Shown: piece after piece, positions 1-6,690 of the stretch
Layout of the letters: every line of letters begins with the position of its first letter
Numbering within the stretch: position 1 is the first letter of the stretch
Source of the DNA: an uncultured Prevotella sp.
Lineage (GTDB): Bacteria; Bacteroidota; Bacteroidia; Bacteroidales; Bacteroidaceae
Assembly (NCBI GenBank): GCA_937874345.1
Contig: CALNBT010000030.1
Span: 1-7,257 of the forward strand
Length of the DNA stretch: 7,257 nucleotides
Direction of reading: 5' to 3'
Notes under the pieces: model-generated
The model's input: only the letters and a program-made list of their open reading frames with translations
Database searches by the model: none
What the model was told of the DNA's origin: nothing
Translations under genes and position numbers: made by a program

Positions 1-1739
1 ACAGTTTGAAATTCCAATCCTTTTGCCGCATGAACGGTCATCAGAGACACTCGATCGTCGTCGCCATCATCGCTATCCAAATCCGTCAACAACGCAACGT
101 CCTGGAGATAATCAGACAAAAATATTTCGTTTTCTTTTCCTTCTTCTTTCTTACCTTCAACGAACTCCTCTAATCCTGCCAAGAGCGCATCAAGATTCTG
201 TTGCCGGGCAATCCCTTCCACATCATTGTTTGAATAAACGTCTGCAATGATGCCACTTGCTTTCATAATTTGTTGACCAAGTGTATAAGCATCTGTTATA
301 TTGGATTTTAATACATTTTCTTCAATGAAGGCTTGAAATGTTTTAAGCTTATTGATTGTCCCTTTGCTGATACTTGGCAGATACAATTCAGGTTCAGAAA
401 TGGATTGCCAAAAACTGATTCCGTTTTGCTGGGCTGAACTGGCAATTTTTTCCAATGTCGTATTTCCGATTCCACGGGTGGGATAATTGATAATACGTTT
501 GAATGCTTCTTCATCGTCAGGATTGACAACGAGCCTGAAATAGGCGATGATATCTTTGATTTCTTTGCGCTGATAAAAGCTTAGCCCGCCAAAAATCCGA
601 TACCGTATACCTCGCTTTCGCATCTCTTCTTCAAAAGTTTTACTTTGTGCATTGGTTCGGTATAAAATAGCAAAATCTTTGTATTGACCCTTCTCTTCGC
701 GCTTGATACGTTGAATATCCTTACACACAACGATTGCTTCTTCGCGGTCAGAGTACAAATCTTTGAATAAAAGTTTTTCTCCCTGTTCATTTTCACTGAA
801 CACTTCTTTCGGTATTTGGCGCTCATTGTGCTTGATCAAACTGTTTGCTGCCAAAACAATTTTCTGCGTTGATCGATAGTTCTGCTCTAGTTTGAATAAA
901 CGACTTTCTTTGTATATTTTCTGAAAATTCAAGATATTGTCAATATTTGCCCCTCGAAAAGCATAGATACTTTGCGCATCGTCACCGACAACACAAATAT
1001 TTTGCTGATCTTTTGTCAACAGCCAGATAATCGCTTGTTGCGCATAATTGGTATCTTGATACTCATCAACCAATACATACTGGAATCTGTCTCGATAATA
1101 TGCCCTAATTTCTTCATTCGTATTGAAAAGCCGGTAGGTCAAAACTAGCAAATCATCAAAATCCATCGCATTGGCTTTTCTACAACGTTGAACATAGCTG
1201 GCGTACAAATTCGCTAGTTCGGGCATATGACTGTTCTGATCCCGACTTGTAAATTCAGGCCGTGAAGAATAACTGTCAGGCAAAATCAAATGATTTTTGG
1301 CATTGCTTATTACAGAATGAACGGTAGACGGTTTGTATATTTTATCATCCAACCCACGTTCCTTGATCATGGATTTTAATAAGGAGCGTGAATCCGATTC
1401 GTCGTAGATGGTAAAACTAGAAGTATATCCAATTTTCTCAGCTTCCACTCTAAGAATTCTTGAGAAAACGGAATGAAAGGTACCCATATAAATTCTATCT
1501 GCCATCTCTTGTCCAACGAGGGTACCTATACGAAGTTTCATTTCTTTGGCAGCTTTGTTGGTAAAGGTCAACGCTAGAATGTTCCACGGTTTCATGCCCG
1601 ACTTTATCAGAAAAGCGATCTTGTAAGTCAGGACACGTGTCTTTCCAGAGCCGGCACCCGCAATGACTAATTGAGGACCATCCGTATAGGTTACAGCAAG
1701 TTGCTGACTTTCATTCAAGTCTTTAAGCAATTCGTTCAT
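1..1739 (-). CDS. uvrD: UvrD/PcrA-type superfamily 1A DNA helicase, C-terminus cut by window edge
   Basis: This is an ATP-dependent 3'-5' DNA helicase of the UvrD/PcrA/Rep group, whose members act in the cytoplasm in nucleotide excision repair, mismatch repair and removal of stalled replication or transcription complexes. I translated the minus strand from 1739 to base 1 and found 579 residues without a stop. Motifs appear in order: Q-motif NESQQLAV (residues 9-16), Walker A AGAGSGKT (27-34), motif Ia ALTFTNKAAKEM, Walker B VDEYQDTN (224-231, D225/E226), motif III VGDDAQSIYAFRG (251-263), motif IV LEQNYRST (284-291), and motif V LMTVHAAKGLEF (566-577). Motif VI and the C-terminal tail lie off the left edge; family members are usually 700-800 residues, so about a quarter is missing. 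The start is set by the ATGA overlap with the mtgA stop codon, which points to translational coupling. UvrD and PcrA cannot be told apart from this portion. The family call is very secure. Confidence 0.96.
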   Translation of the reverse strand, partial: MNELLKDLNESQQLAVTYTDGPQLVIAGAGSGKTRVLTYKIAFLIKSGMKPWNILALTFTNKAAKEMKLRIGTLVGQEMADRIYMGTFHSVFSRILRVEAEKIGYTSSFTIYDESDSRSLLKSMIKERGLDDKIYKPSTVHSVISNAKNHLILPDSYSSRPEFTSRDQNSHMPELANLYASYVQRCRKANAMDFDDLLVLTYRLFNTNEEIRAYYRDRFQYVLVDEYQDTNYAQQAIIWLLTKDQQNICVVGDDAQSIYAFRGANIDNILNFQKIYKESRLFKLEQNYRSTQKIVLAANSLIKHNERQIPKEVFSENEQGEKLLFKDLYSDREEAIVVCKDIQRIKREEKGQYKDFAILYRTNAQSKTFEEEMRKRGIRYRIFGGLSFYQRKEIKDIIAYFRLVVNPDDEEAFKRIINYPTRGIGNTTLEKIASSAQQNGISFWQSISEPELYLPSISKGTINKLKTFQAFIEENVLKSNITDAYTLGQQIMKASGIIADVYSNNDVEGIARQQNLDALLAGLEEFVEGKKEEGKENEIFLSDYLQDVALLTDLDSDDGDDDRVSLMTVHAAKGLEFQT

Positions 1740-2464
1740 TTCTTATATTTATATATACCACCCTTTGTCGTATTCCTGTTGATGTCTTCACCTTCATTTG
1801 GAAATGCTGGTATAAATTTCATTTCATGTTGTATTTGTCCCTGCCGCATTCTTATATATGGGCTGGGGCTCTGACTGCTGAACCGAATGGGATTCGGCAG
1901 TGTGGCTGCTATCAAAGCACAATCACCGCGACTTAGTTCGGAAGCTGTTTTTCCAAAGTGCCACTTAGCAACGGCATCAACGCCATAAATCATGTCACCC
2001 ATTTCAATAGAATTCAGATAGACTTCCATAATACGCTGTTTGCTCCACATGAGTTCTATCAAACCCGTAAAATATACCTCAAAACCCTTTCTTACCCATG
2101 ACCTTCCAGGCCAAAGAAATACATTCTTAGCCGTCTGTTGAGAAATGGTACTAGCACCTCTTGTTTTCCCTTTATTGTTATTGATGTTATGGACGGCAGC
2201 TTTTTCTATAGCTTTGTAATCAAACCCATGATGAAGCAAGAATCGCTGGTCTTCACTGGCCATGACAGCAACAGGCATGTGTCTGGACATTTCATTCAGT
2301 GGCACCCAATGATGATGAATGGTAAGCTGCCCATTCTGCATACATCTAATCACCATCAACGGGGTGATGTAAACAGGTATAAATCTCAAAGCAACTACAG
2401 ATAGTATCGTTGACGAGAAAAACAAAATAACAGCCCCTATGAATAGTTTTCTGAGAATCTTCAT
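1736..2464 (-). CDS. mtgA: Monofunctional biosynthetic peptidoglycan transglycosylase (GT51)
   Basis: This protein polymerises lipid II into glycan strands at the outer face of the inner membrane and has no transpeptidase domain. Its 242 residues match the usual MtgA length. A single N-terminal transmembrane anchor spans about residues 8-28. GT51 motif 1, EDQRFLLHHGFD (71-82), carries the catalytic Glu71. Motif 2, RGASTISQQTAKN (102-114), is the donor-site signature. Motif 3, RKGFE (125-129), supplies the likely second catalytic Glu129. Motif 4 is SKQRIMEVYLNSIEMG (141-156). The polar, Lys-rich tail after about residue 219 is probably dispensable. The start ATG at 2464 is followed directly by the anchor; no clear Shine-Dalgarno is visible, as is common in Bacteroidota. 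The gene begins 12 nt after the stem of a terminator hairpin that closes the upstream lipoprotein gene, and its TGA overlaps the helicase ATG. It is therefore probably the first gene of a two-gene operon. Confidence 0.95.
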   Translation of the reverse strand: MKILRKLFIGAVILFFSSTILSVVALRFIPVYITPLMVIRCMQNGQLTIHHHWVPLNEMSRHMPVAVMASEDQRFLLHHGFDYKAIEKAAVHNINNNKGKTRGASTISQQTAKNVFLWPGRSWVRKGFEVYFTGLIELMWSKQRIMEVYLNSIEMGDMIYGVDAVAKWHFGKTASELSRGDCALIAATLPNPIRFSSQSPSPYIRMRQGQIQHEMKFIPAFPNEGEDINRNTTKGGIYKYKK

Positions 2465-2470
2465 GTCATC

Positions 2471-2508
2471 AAGAAAAAGGGGGAGAACTTTTGACAGCGC
2501 TCCCCCTT
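2471..2508 (-). terminator. Intrinsic terminator of the OmpA-like lipoprotein gene
   Basis: A perfect 9-bp inverted repeat, AAGGGGGAG (2477-2485) and CTCCCCCTT (2500-2508), has a 14-nt loop. Read on the minus strand, the stem is followed at once by TTTTTCTT. It lies 21 nt beyond the lipoprotein stop codon, which is the right place for a Rho-independent terminator. On the plus strand the stem is followed by ATTATTATT, with no real T-run, so it should act mainly on minus-strand transcripts. It also sits just upstream of the mtgA start codon (see findings). Confidence 0.85.
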
Positions 2509-2529
2509 ATTATTATGATTATACTATTA

Positions 2530-3207
2530 TTAATTGAGATTACCTGCATTAGCAGCGTCAACCATCGCTTGGCTAGCATAGAGGAAAACCTCAACACGAC
2601 GATTCTGCTGACGGCCAGCTTTTGTACTGTTACTAGCAACAGGAGAAGAGCTACCCATTCCAGATACATTTTTGAATTGATTGGATGGTACACCACAACT
2701 CTGAAGATAATTTACAACACTGTTGGCGCGGTCGTTGCTCAATGGTATATTAATCGCATCACCGCCTGTTGAATCTGTATGTCCTAAAATATCAACAGAA
2801 CAATCTCTATTGTTCTTCAGTACATTAGAGAATTTAGCCAATTCATTTTTACTTATCTGATTTAACTCTGACTTGCTACTGGCAAAGAGAATGCCACTAT
2901 CAAAAGTAACCTTAACAGCCTTTAAACCATTCTTATCTGTTACCTGCTCTACTTTCGCATTTTCAACCTGAGCAGCAGCTTCTTTTGCTACCTTATCCAT
3001 ATGTCTACCGATAATGGCCCCAGTTCCAGCACCGACTGCGCCTCCAATAGCAGCACCGACGGCAGTGTTACCAGCTATTTTTCCAATGATAGCGCCTAAA
3101 GCAGCGCCACCTCCAGCTCCAATTAATGCACCGGTGCCTTGTTTAGTAGAGCAACCGAAAACTGTTAGAAAACACAACCCGAGTGTCAAAACCTTCATTT
3201 TTTTCAT
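2530..3207 (-). CDS. OmpA-family lipoprotein with glycine-zipper segment
   Basis: This is a predicted outer-membrane lipoprotein that binds peptidoglycan non-covalently. Its 225 residues begin with a signal peptide (1-18) and a lipobox-like VFGC with lipidated Cys19. A glycine-zipper region follows (about 24-68), in which GxxxG/GAxxG patterns repeat (for example GALIGAGGGAALGAIIG). After a short linker comes a C-terminal OmpA domain (about 97-210). ILGHTDSTGG (140-149) supplies Asp145, and Arg160 in SNDRANSV lies 15 residues later; this Asp/Arg spacing matches the pair that contacts diaminopimelate in known OmpA C-terminal domains. NRRVEVFLY closes the fold. The first Met (3207) is preferred over Met4 because it lies a suitable distance after a TATCTTTG promoter box, though either would give a working signal peptide. 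The layout resembles other YiaD/Pal-like glycine-zipper lipoproteins; a specific role is not known. The gene is monocistronic, given the downstream terminator and divergent upstream neighbour. Confidence 0.92.
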   Translation of the reverse strand: MKKMKVLTLGLCFLTVFGCSTKQGTGALIGAGGGAALGAIIGKIAGNTAVGAAIGGAVGAGTGAIIGRHMDKVAKEAAAQVENAKVEQVTDKNGLKAVKVTFDSGILFASSKSELNQISKNELAKFSNVLKNNRDCSVDILGHTDSTGGDAINIPLSNDRANSVVNYLQSCGVPSNQFKNVSGMGSSSPVASNSTKAGRQQNRRVEVFLYASQAMVDAANAGNLN

Positions 3208-3237
3208 AAGTTCTAAATTTTAATTGTTTATTTTATG

Positions 3238-3245
3238 CAAAGATA
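3238..3245 (-). promoter_or_regulatory. Bacteroidota-type -7 box for the OmpA-like lipoprotein gene
   Basis: The minus strand reads TATCTTTG here, an exact match to the TAnnTTTG -7 consensus of the Bacteroidota primary sigma factor. It would start transcription about 7 nt downstream and give a 5' leader of roughly 25 nt before the ATG at 3207. No good TTTG -33 box is visible at the usual distance upstream, so recognition may rest on the -7 element and the flanking A/T-rich DNA. Confidence 0.65.
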
Positions 3246-3289
3246 CTTCTTTTTTATAATTGATACAGCTTGCTATCAACATTTTTTTG

Positions 3290-3297
3290 TAATTTTG
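3290..3297 (+). promoter_or_regulatory. Bacteroidota-type -7 box for proS and the downstream transporter
   Basis: The plus strand reads TAATTTTG, an exact TAnnTTTG match. A partial -33 candidate, CTTG (3269-3272), lies 17 nt upstream, slightly closer than the typical 19-21 nt. The predicted start site near 3304 gives a leader of about 96 nt that contains the hairpin at 3331-3364. It is divergent from the lipoprotein promoter, and the two -7 boxes are only 44 nt apart. Confidence 0.6.
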
Positions 3298-3330
3298 CGC
3301 CAAATTAAAAAACAATAATACGCCGAGCAA

Positions 3331-3364
3331 AGGGAAAATCCTAAATTGCAATATGGATTTCCCT
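3331..3364 (+). promoter_or_regulatory. Hairpin in the proS 5' leader
   Basis: AGGGAAAATCC (3331-3341) pairs with GGATTTCCCT (3355-3364), leaving a single bulged A and a 13-nt loop that itself contains the palindrome ATTGCAAT. The sequence after the stem (ATTTTGAAGG) is not a proper T-run, so it is not a clear terminator. It lies in the predicted untranslated leader of proS and may affect mRNA stability or expression. It does not look like a T-box, whose specifier and antiterminator elements are absent. Its function is unknown. Confidence 0.4.
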
Positions 3365-3399
3365 ATTTTGAAGGATAATCACTTTTTTATCATAATAAA

Positions 3400-4881
3400 A
3401 TGGCAAAAGAACTAAAAGAATTAACCAAACGGTCAGAAAACTATAGTCAATGGTACAATGATTTGGTGATCAAAGCCGATTTGGCTGAACAATCAGCAGT
3501 GCGTGGATGCATGGTGATCAAGCCATATGGATATGCTATTTGGGAAAAAATACAACAGCAATTGGACAAGATGTTTAAGGAAATTGGTGTCCAAAACGCT
3601 TATTTCCCGCTTTTGATTCCCAAATCATTTCTTAGCCGAGAGGCTGAACATGTTCAAGGCTTTGCGAAAGAATGCGCTGTTGTAACCCATTATCGCTTGA
3701 AATCCACAAAAGACGGTGCTGGGGTTGAAGTTGATCCTGATGCAAAACTGGAAGAAGAATTAATTATTCGTCCAACCTCGGAAACCATTATTTGGAATAC
3801 CTATAAAAATTGGATTCAGTCTTGGCGTGATCTTCCATTGATGTGCAACCAATGGTGTAATGTGATGCGTTGGGAAATGCGAACAAGACCATTCCTGAGA
3901 ACATCTGAATTTTTATGGCAAGAAGGTCATACAGCACATGCGACTCGCGAAGAAGCTGAGGATATGGCACAAAAGATGTTGCAAATCTACGCAGAATTTG
4001 CTGAAAAATGGATGGCTGTTCCTGTCGTTCAAGGTGTCAAAAGTGAAACAGAACGCTTTGCGGGTGCACTTGATACATATACAATCGAAGCCATGATGCA
4101 AGATGGAAAGGCATTGCAAAGTGGTACCAGTCACTTCTTAGGACAAAATTTTGCGAAATCGTTTGATGTTACTTTCTTAAATAAAGAGAACAAACCCGAG
4201 TTAGTTTGGGCTACCAGTTGGGGCGTTTCTACCCGATTAATAGGTGCTTTAATCATGACCCATTCAGATGATAACGGACTTGTTCTTCCACCTCTGCTGG
4301 CTCCTATTCAAGTAGTAATGATTCCAATAGCTAAGAGTGATGAAGAATTGCAATCTGTTAGCGAAAAACTAACCCCTATAGCTTCTGAATTAAAAAAGTT
4401 GGGAATAACCGTTAAATACGACGATTCAAATAATAAGCGGCCCGGATTCAAATTTGCTGAGTATGAATTAAAGGGTGTTCCAGTCCGTCTTGTTATGGGT
4501 AAAAGAGATCTAGAAAACAATACTATTGAAGTAATGCGCCGTGATACGCTTGAAAAAGAGACGGTTTCAATAGAAGGTCTTGTTCAACACATTCAAAAGT
4601 TATTAGAAGATATACAAGAGAATATTTTGAAGAAGGCAAAAGCTTATCGTGATGAACGCATTTACGAATGTGAAGATTATGATGAGTTCAAGGAAAGAAT
4701 AAAAGATGGTGGCTTCTTCTTGTGCCATTGGGATGGAACGGAAGAAACTGAAGCGAAGATCAAAGAAGATACACAAGCGACCATCCGATGCATTCCTTAC
4801 GGCGTAGAACAAACCCCAGGCTTTGATCTTGTTTCAAAAAAGCCTGCCAAATTTCGCGTAATTATTGCACGTAGCTATTAA
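3400..4881 (+). CDS. proS: Prolyl-tRNA synthetase, archaeal/eukaryotic type
   Basis: This class II aminoacyl-tRNA synthetase charges tRNA-Pro with proline in the cytoplasm. At 493 residues it has the short architecture: a catalytic core, an anticodon-binding domain and a C-terminal domain, without the roughly 180-residue editing insertion of typical bacterial ProRS. The core shows RPTSET (124-129), motif 2 starting RWEMRTRPFLRTSEF (157-171) with Q174-EGHTAH, and motif 3 GVSTR (275-279). The anticodon-binding domain runs from about 303 to 405. The C-terminal domain ends with Tyr (ARSY), a hallmark of this ProRS type. The positions that hold four zinc cysteines in archaeal relatives appear to be replaced: WDG at 444-446, ETE at 449-451 and DLVSKKPA at 476-483. 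The start ATG at 3400 is the only reasonable one, since an in-frame stop (3376-3378) lies just upstream. There is no Shine-Dalgarno at a usable distance. The gene is followed after 9 bp by a transporter gene, probably in the same transcript. Confidence 0.97.
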   Translation: MAKELKELTKRSENYSQWYNDLVIKADLAEQSAVRGCMVIKPYGYAIWEKIQQQLDKMFKEIGVQNAYFPLLIPKSFLSREAEHVQGFAKECAVVTHYRLKSTKDGAGVEVDPDAKLEEELIIRPTSETIIWNTYKNWIQSWRDLPLMCNQWCNVMRWEMRTRPFLRTSEFLWQEGHTAHATREEAEDMAQKMLQIYAEFAEKWMAVPVVQGVKSETERFAGALDTYTIEAMMQDGKALQSGTSHFLGQNFAKSFDVTFLNKENKPELVWATSWGVSTRLIGALIMTHSDDNGLVLPPLLAPIQVVMIPIAKSDEELQSVSEKLTPIASELKKLGITVKYDDSNNKRPGFKFAEYELKGVPVRLVMGKRDLENNTIEVMRRDTLEKETVSIEGLVQHIQKLLEDIQENILKKAKAYRDERIYECEDYDEFKERIKDGGFFLCHWDGTEETEAKIKEDTQATIRCIPYGVEQTPGFDLVSKKPAKFRVIIARSY

Positions 4882-4890
4882 AATAAAAAA

Positions 4891-6579
4891 ATGGATTGGA
4901 TTATTTCATTATTTACAAACAATGAATCGGTTGCTCATATTGTCATCTTGTATGCAATAGTCATTTCGATTGGTGTTCTTTTAGGGAAAGTAAAAATCGG
5001 CGGAATCGCCTTAGGTGTAACATTTGTTCTTTTCGCTGGTATCGTTGCTGGACATTTCGGTTTTACAGCTCCTGGGAACATACTTGATTTTCTTCGGGAT
5101 TTCGGTTTAATTTTATTCGTATTTTGCATTGGACTCCAAGTTGGTCCCGGCTTTTTTGAAAGTTTCAAAAAAGGAGGTATTACGCTTAACTTGCTTGCAA
5201 CAGTTCTTATTTTTCTGAATGTTGCCGTCATGTTTGCTTGTTACTATCTATTCTTTGATACGACAAATCATACCAATTTACCAATGATGGTTGGTACCTT
5301 GTATGGTGCTGTAACAAACACTCCTGGTCTTGGTGCTGCCAACGAAGCTCTTTCTGCCGTTTTCCCTGCTGGACAAGTTCCACAGATTGCGAATGGATAT
5401 GCTTGTGCTTATCCTTTGGGTGTATTGGGCATTATCGGCGCTACAATTGCAATTCGGTTTATCACCAAAGTTAATTTACCAGCTGAAGAAGCTGCCATGA
5501 ATAATGCCGAAGGTGAAGACCCACATGCAACTCCAACACAGGTACGCATTAAAATCGATAATTCATACATCGAAGGACGGTCACTTCATGACATTTCTTC
5601 TTTCTTGAACCGCGAATTTGTTTGTACACGAATCAAACAAGGAGATGAAATCACCATCCCTAATGGAAATACCATTGTTCAAAAGGGAGATGAGATGCTG
5701 ATTGTTTGTACGTCTGCAGATGAAGAAGTATTCAAAACATTTGGAAAAGAAGTGGAGATGCCTTGGGTCGAAGAAGATAAAAAAGAGTACATGGTTTCCA
5801 AGCGTCTTGTTATTACCAATCCATCCATGAATGGAAAACAACTGGGTAAGATGCATTTTTCTAGCGTATATGGTGTGAATATCACCCGTATCACTCGTCA
5901 GGGAATTGATCTTTTCGCCCATCGTGATTTATACTTGCAGGTAGGCGACCGTATTATGGTGGTAGGCTTACAAGAAAATGTAGATCGCGTAACAAGTTTG
6001 TTCGGCAACTCTGCAAAACGTTTAAATACTCCTAACATCGCGACGATCTTTATTGGTATCTTGGTTGGTATCCTCTTTGGAAGTATTCCAATTGCTATTC
6101 CTGGAATGCCCGTACCTATGAAGCTTGGCTTAGCAGGTGGACCACTGATTATCGCCATCTTGGTTGGCCGCTACGGTTACAAACTTAAATTGGTAACATA
6201 CACCACAACTTCTGCAAACTTGATGCTTCGTGAAATAGGACTTGTACTATTCTTGGCTAGTGTTGGTATTAAAGCAGGCAAGGGATTTTTTGAAACAATT
6301 GTACAAGGTGACGGTTTGAAGTATGTTTATACCGGATTCTTGATAACTGTCATCCCCATCCTGATTGTCGGTGTTATTGCTCGTTTGAAATATAAAGTCA
6401 ACTATTACACCATCATGGGAATGATTGCAGGTACTTATACAGACCCACCTGCTTTGGCGTATTCAAACCAAGTTTGCTCTAACGAGGCAGCATCTGTTGG
6501 ATATTCTACCGTTTACCCATTGAGTATGTTCCTTAGAATATTCTTAGCACAGACACTAATTTTGTTCTTTTGTGCATAA
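4891..6579 (+). CDS. Putative transporter, YidE/YbjL/AspT family, with two RCK_C domains
   Basis: This inner-membrane protein of 562 residues belongs to the duplicated YidE/YbjL family, related to the aspartate:alanine exchanger AspT. It has about five transmembrane helices at the N-terminus (roughly 14-190), a cytoplasmic middle, and about five or six more at the C-terminus (roughly 381-561). The halves are visibly related: LFVFCIGLQVGPGFFE (75-90) matches LFLASVGIKAGKGFFE (453-468), and YGAVTNTPGLGAANEA (138-153) matches AGTYTDPPALAYSNQV (513-528). The middle holds two RCK_C (TrkA-C) ligand-binding domains, about 216-285 and 300-372, each ending with a KGDEMLIV or VGDRIMVV strand. RCK_C domains usually sense small ligands and gate transport. 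The substrate is not known for this branch; AspT itself exchanges amino acids, but that should not be assumed here. The ATG lies 9 bp after proS, and a strong terminator follows 9 bp after the stop. Confidence 0.93.
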   Translation: MDWIISLFTNNESVAHIVILYAIVISIGVLLGKVKIGGIALGVTFVLFAGIVAGHFGFTAPGNILDFLRDFGLILFVFCIGLQVGPGFFESFKKGGITLNLLATVLIFLNVAVMFACYYLFFDTTNHTNLPMMVGTLYGAVTNTPGLGAANEALSAVFPAGQVPQIANGYACAYPLGVLGIIGATIAIRFITKVNLPAEEAAMNNAEGEDPHATPTQVRIKIDNSYIEGRSLHDISSFLNREFVCTRIKQGDEITIPNGNTIVQKGDEMLIVCTSADEEVFKTFGKEVEMPWVEEDKKEYMVSKRLVITNPSMNGKQLGKMHFSSVYGVNITRITRQGIDLFAHRDLYLQVGDRIMVVGLQENVDRVTSLFGNSAKRLNTPNIATIFIGILVGILFGSIPIAIPGMPVPMKLGLAGGPLIIAILVGRYGYKLKLVTYTTTSANLMLREIGLVLFLASVGIKAGKGFFETIVQGDGLKYVYTGFLITVIPILIVGVIARLKYKVNYYTIMGMIAGTYTDPPALAYSNQVCSNEAASVGYSTVYPLSMFLRIFLAQTLILFFCA

Positions 6580-6588
6580 TTGAAAAGG

Positions 6589-6642
6589 TATATAAAAAGA
6601 AGTGCCGGAGAAATCATTTTCTTCGGCACTTCTTTTTATATA
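6589..6642. terminator. Bidirectional intrinsic terminator between convergent genes
   Basis: A 25-bp stem (6589-6613 with 6618-6642) has one G-T mismatch (a wobble pair in plus-strand RNA) and a TCAT tetraloop. The GC-rich core GAAGTGCCG is flanked by A-runs on the left and T-runs on the right, so both strands give a hairpin followed by a U-rich tail. It begins 9 bp after the transporter stop on the plus strand and lies 48 bp beyond the manC stop on the minus strand, so it can end both transcripts. Confidence 0.93.
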
Positions 6643-6690
6643 TTGTAGAAAAATTATCAATGACGATTCATGATATATTTTACACAATCC

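Noticed and set aside
23..826. Several short frames on both strands at the left end
   Set aside because: All lie within the continuous helicase reading frame, which I checked codon by codon to base 1.
2138..2404. Plus-strand open frame of 88 codons opposite mtgA
   Set aside because: It covers the GT51 catalytic motifs of mtgA on the other strand and resembles no known protein.
3014..3223. Plus-strand open frame encoding a Pro/Ala-rich peptide opposite the lipoprotein gene
   Set aside because: It is the antisense of the Gly/Ala-rich glycine zipper; GGN and GCN codons read as Pro and Ala-type codons on the other strand. No promoter box or family resemblance supports it.
3208..3399. T-box or other known riboswitch upstream of proS
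   Set aside because: The leader is under 100 nt, has one small hairpin and lacks T-box conserved elements; T-boxes are also not expected in Bacteroidota.
4935..5231. Minus-strand open frame of 98 codons inside the transporter gene
   Set aside because: It lies fully opposite a well-supported membrane protein gene, its composition is what antisense of hydrophobic codons gives, and it has no recognisable domain.
5581..5922. Minus-strand open frame of 113 codons opposite the RCK_C region
   Set aside because: A second antisense frame overlaps it in the same place, and the sense frame is clearly conserved coding sequence; there is no independent support.
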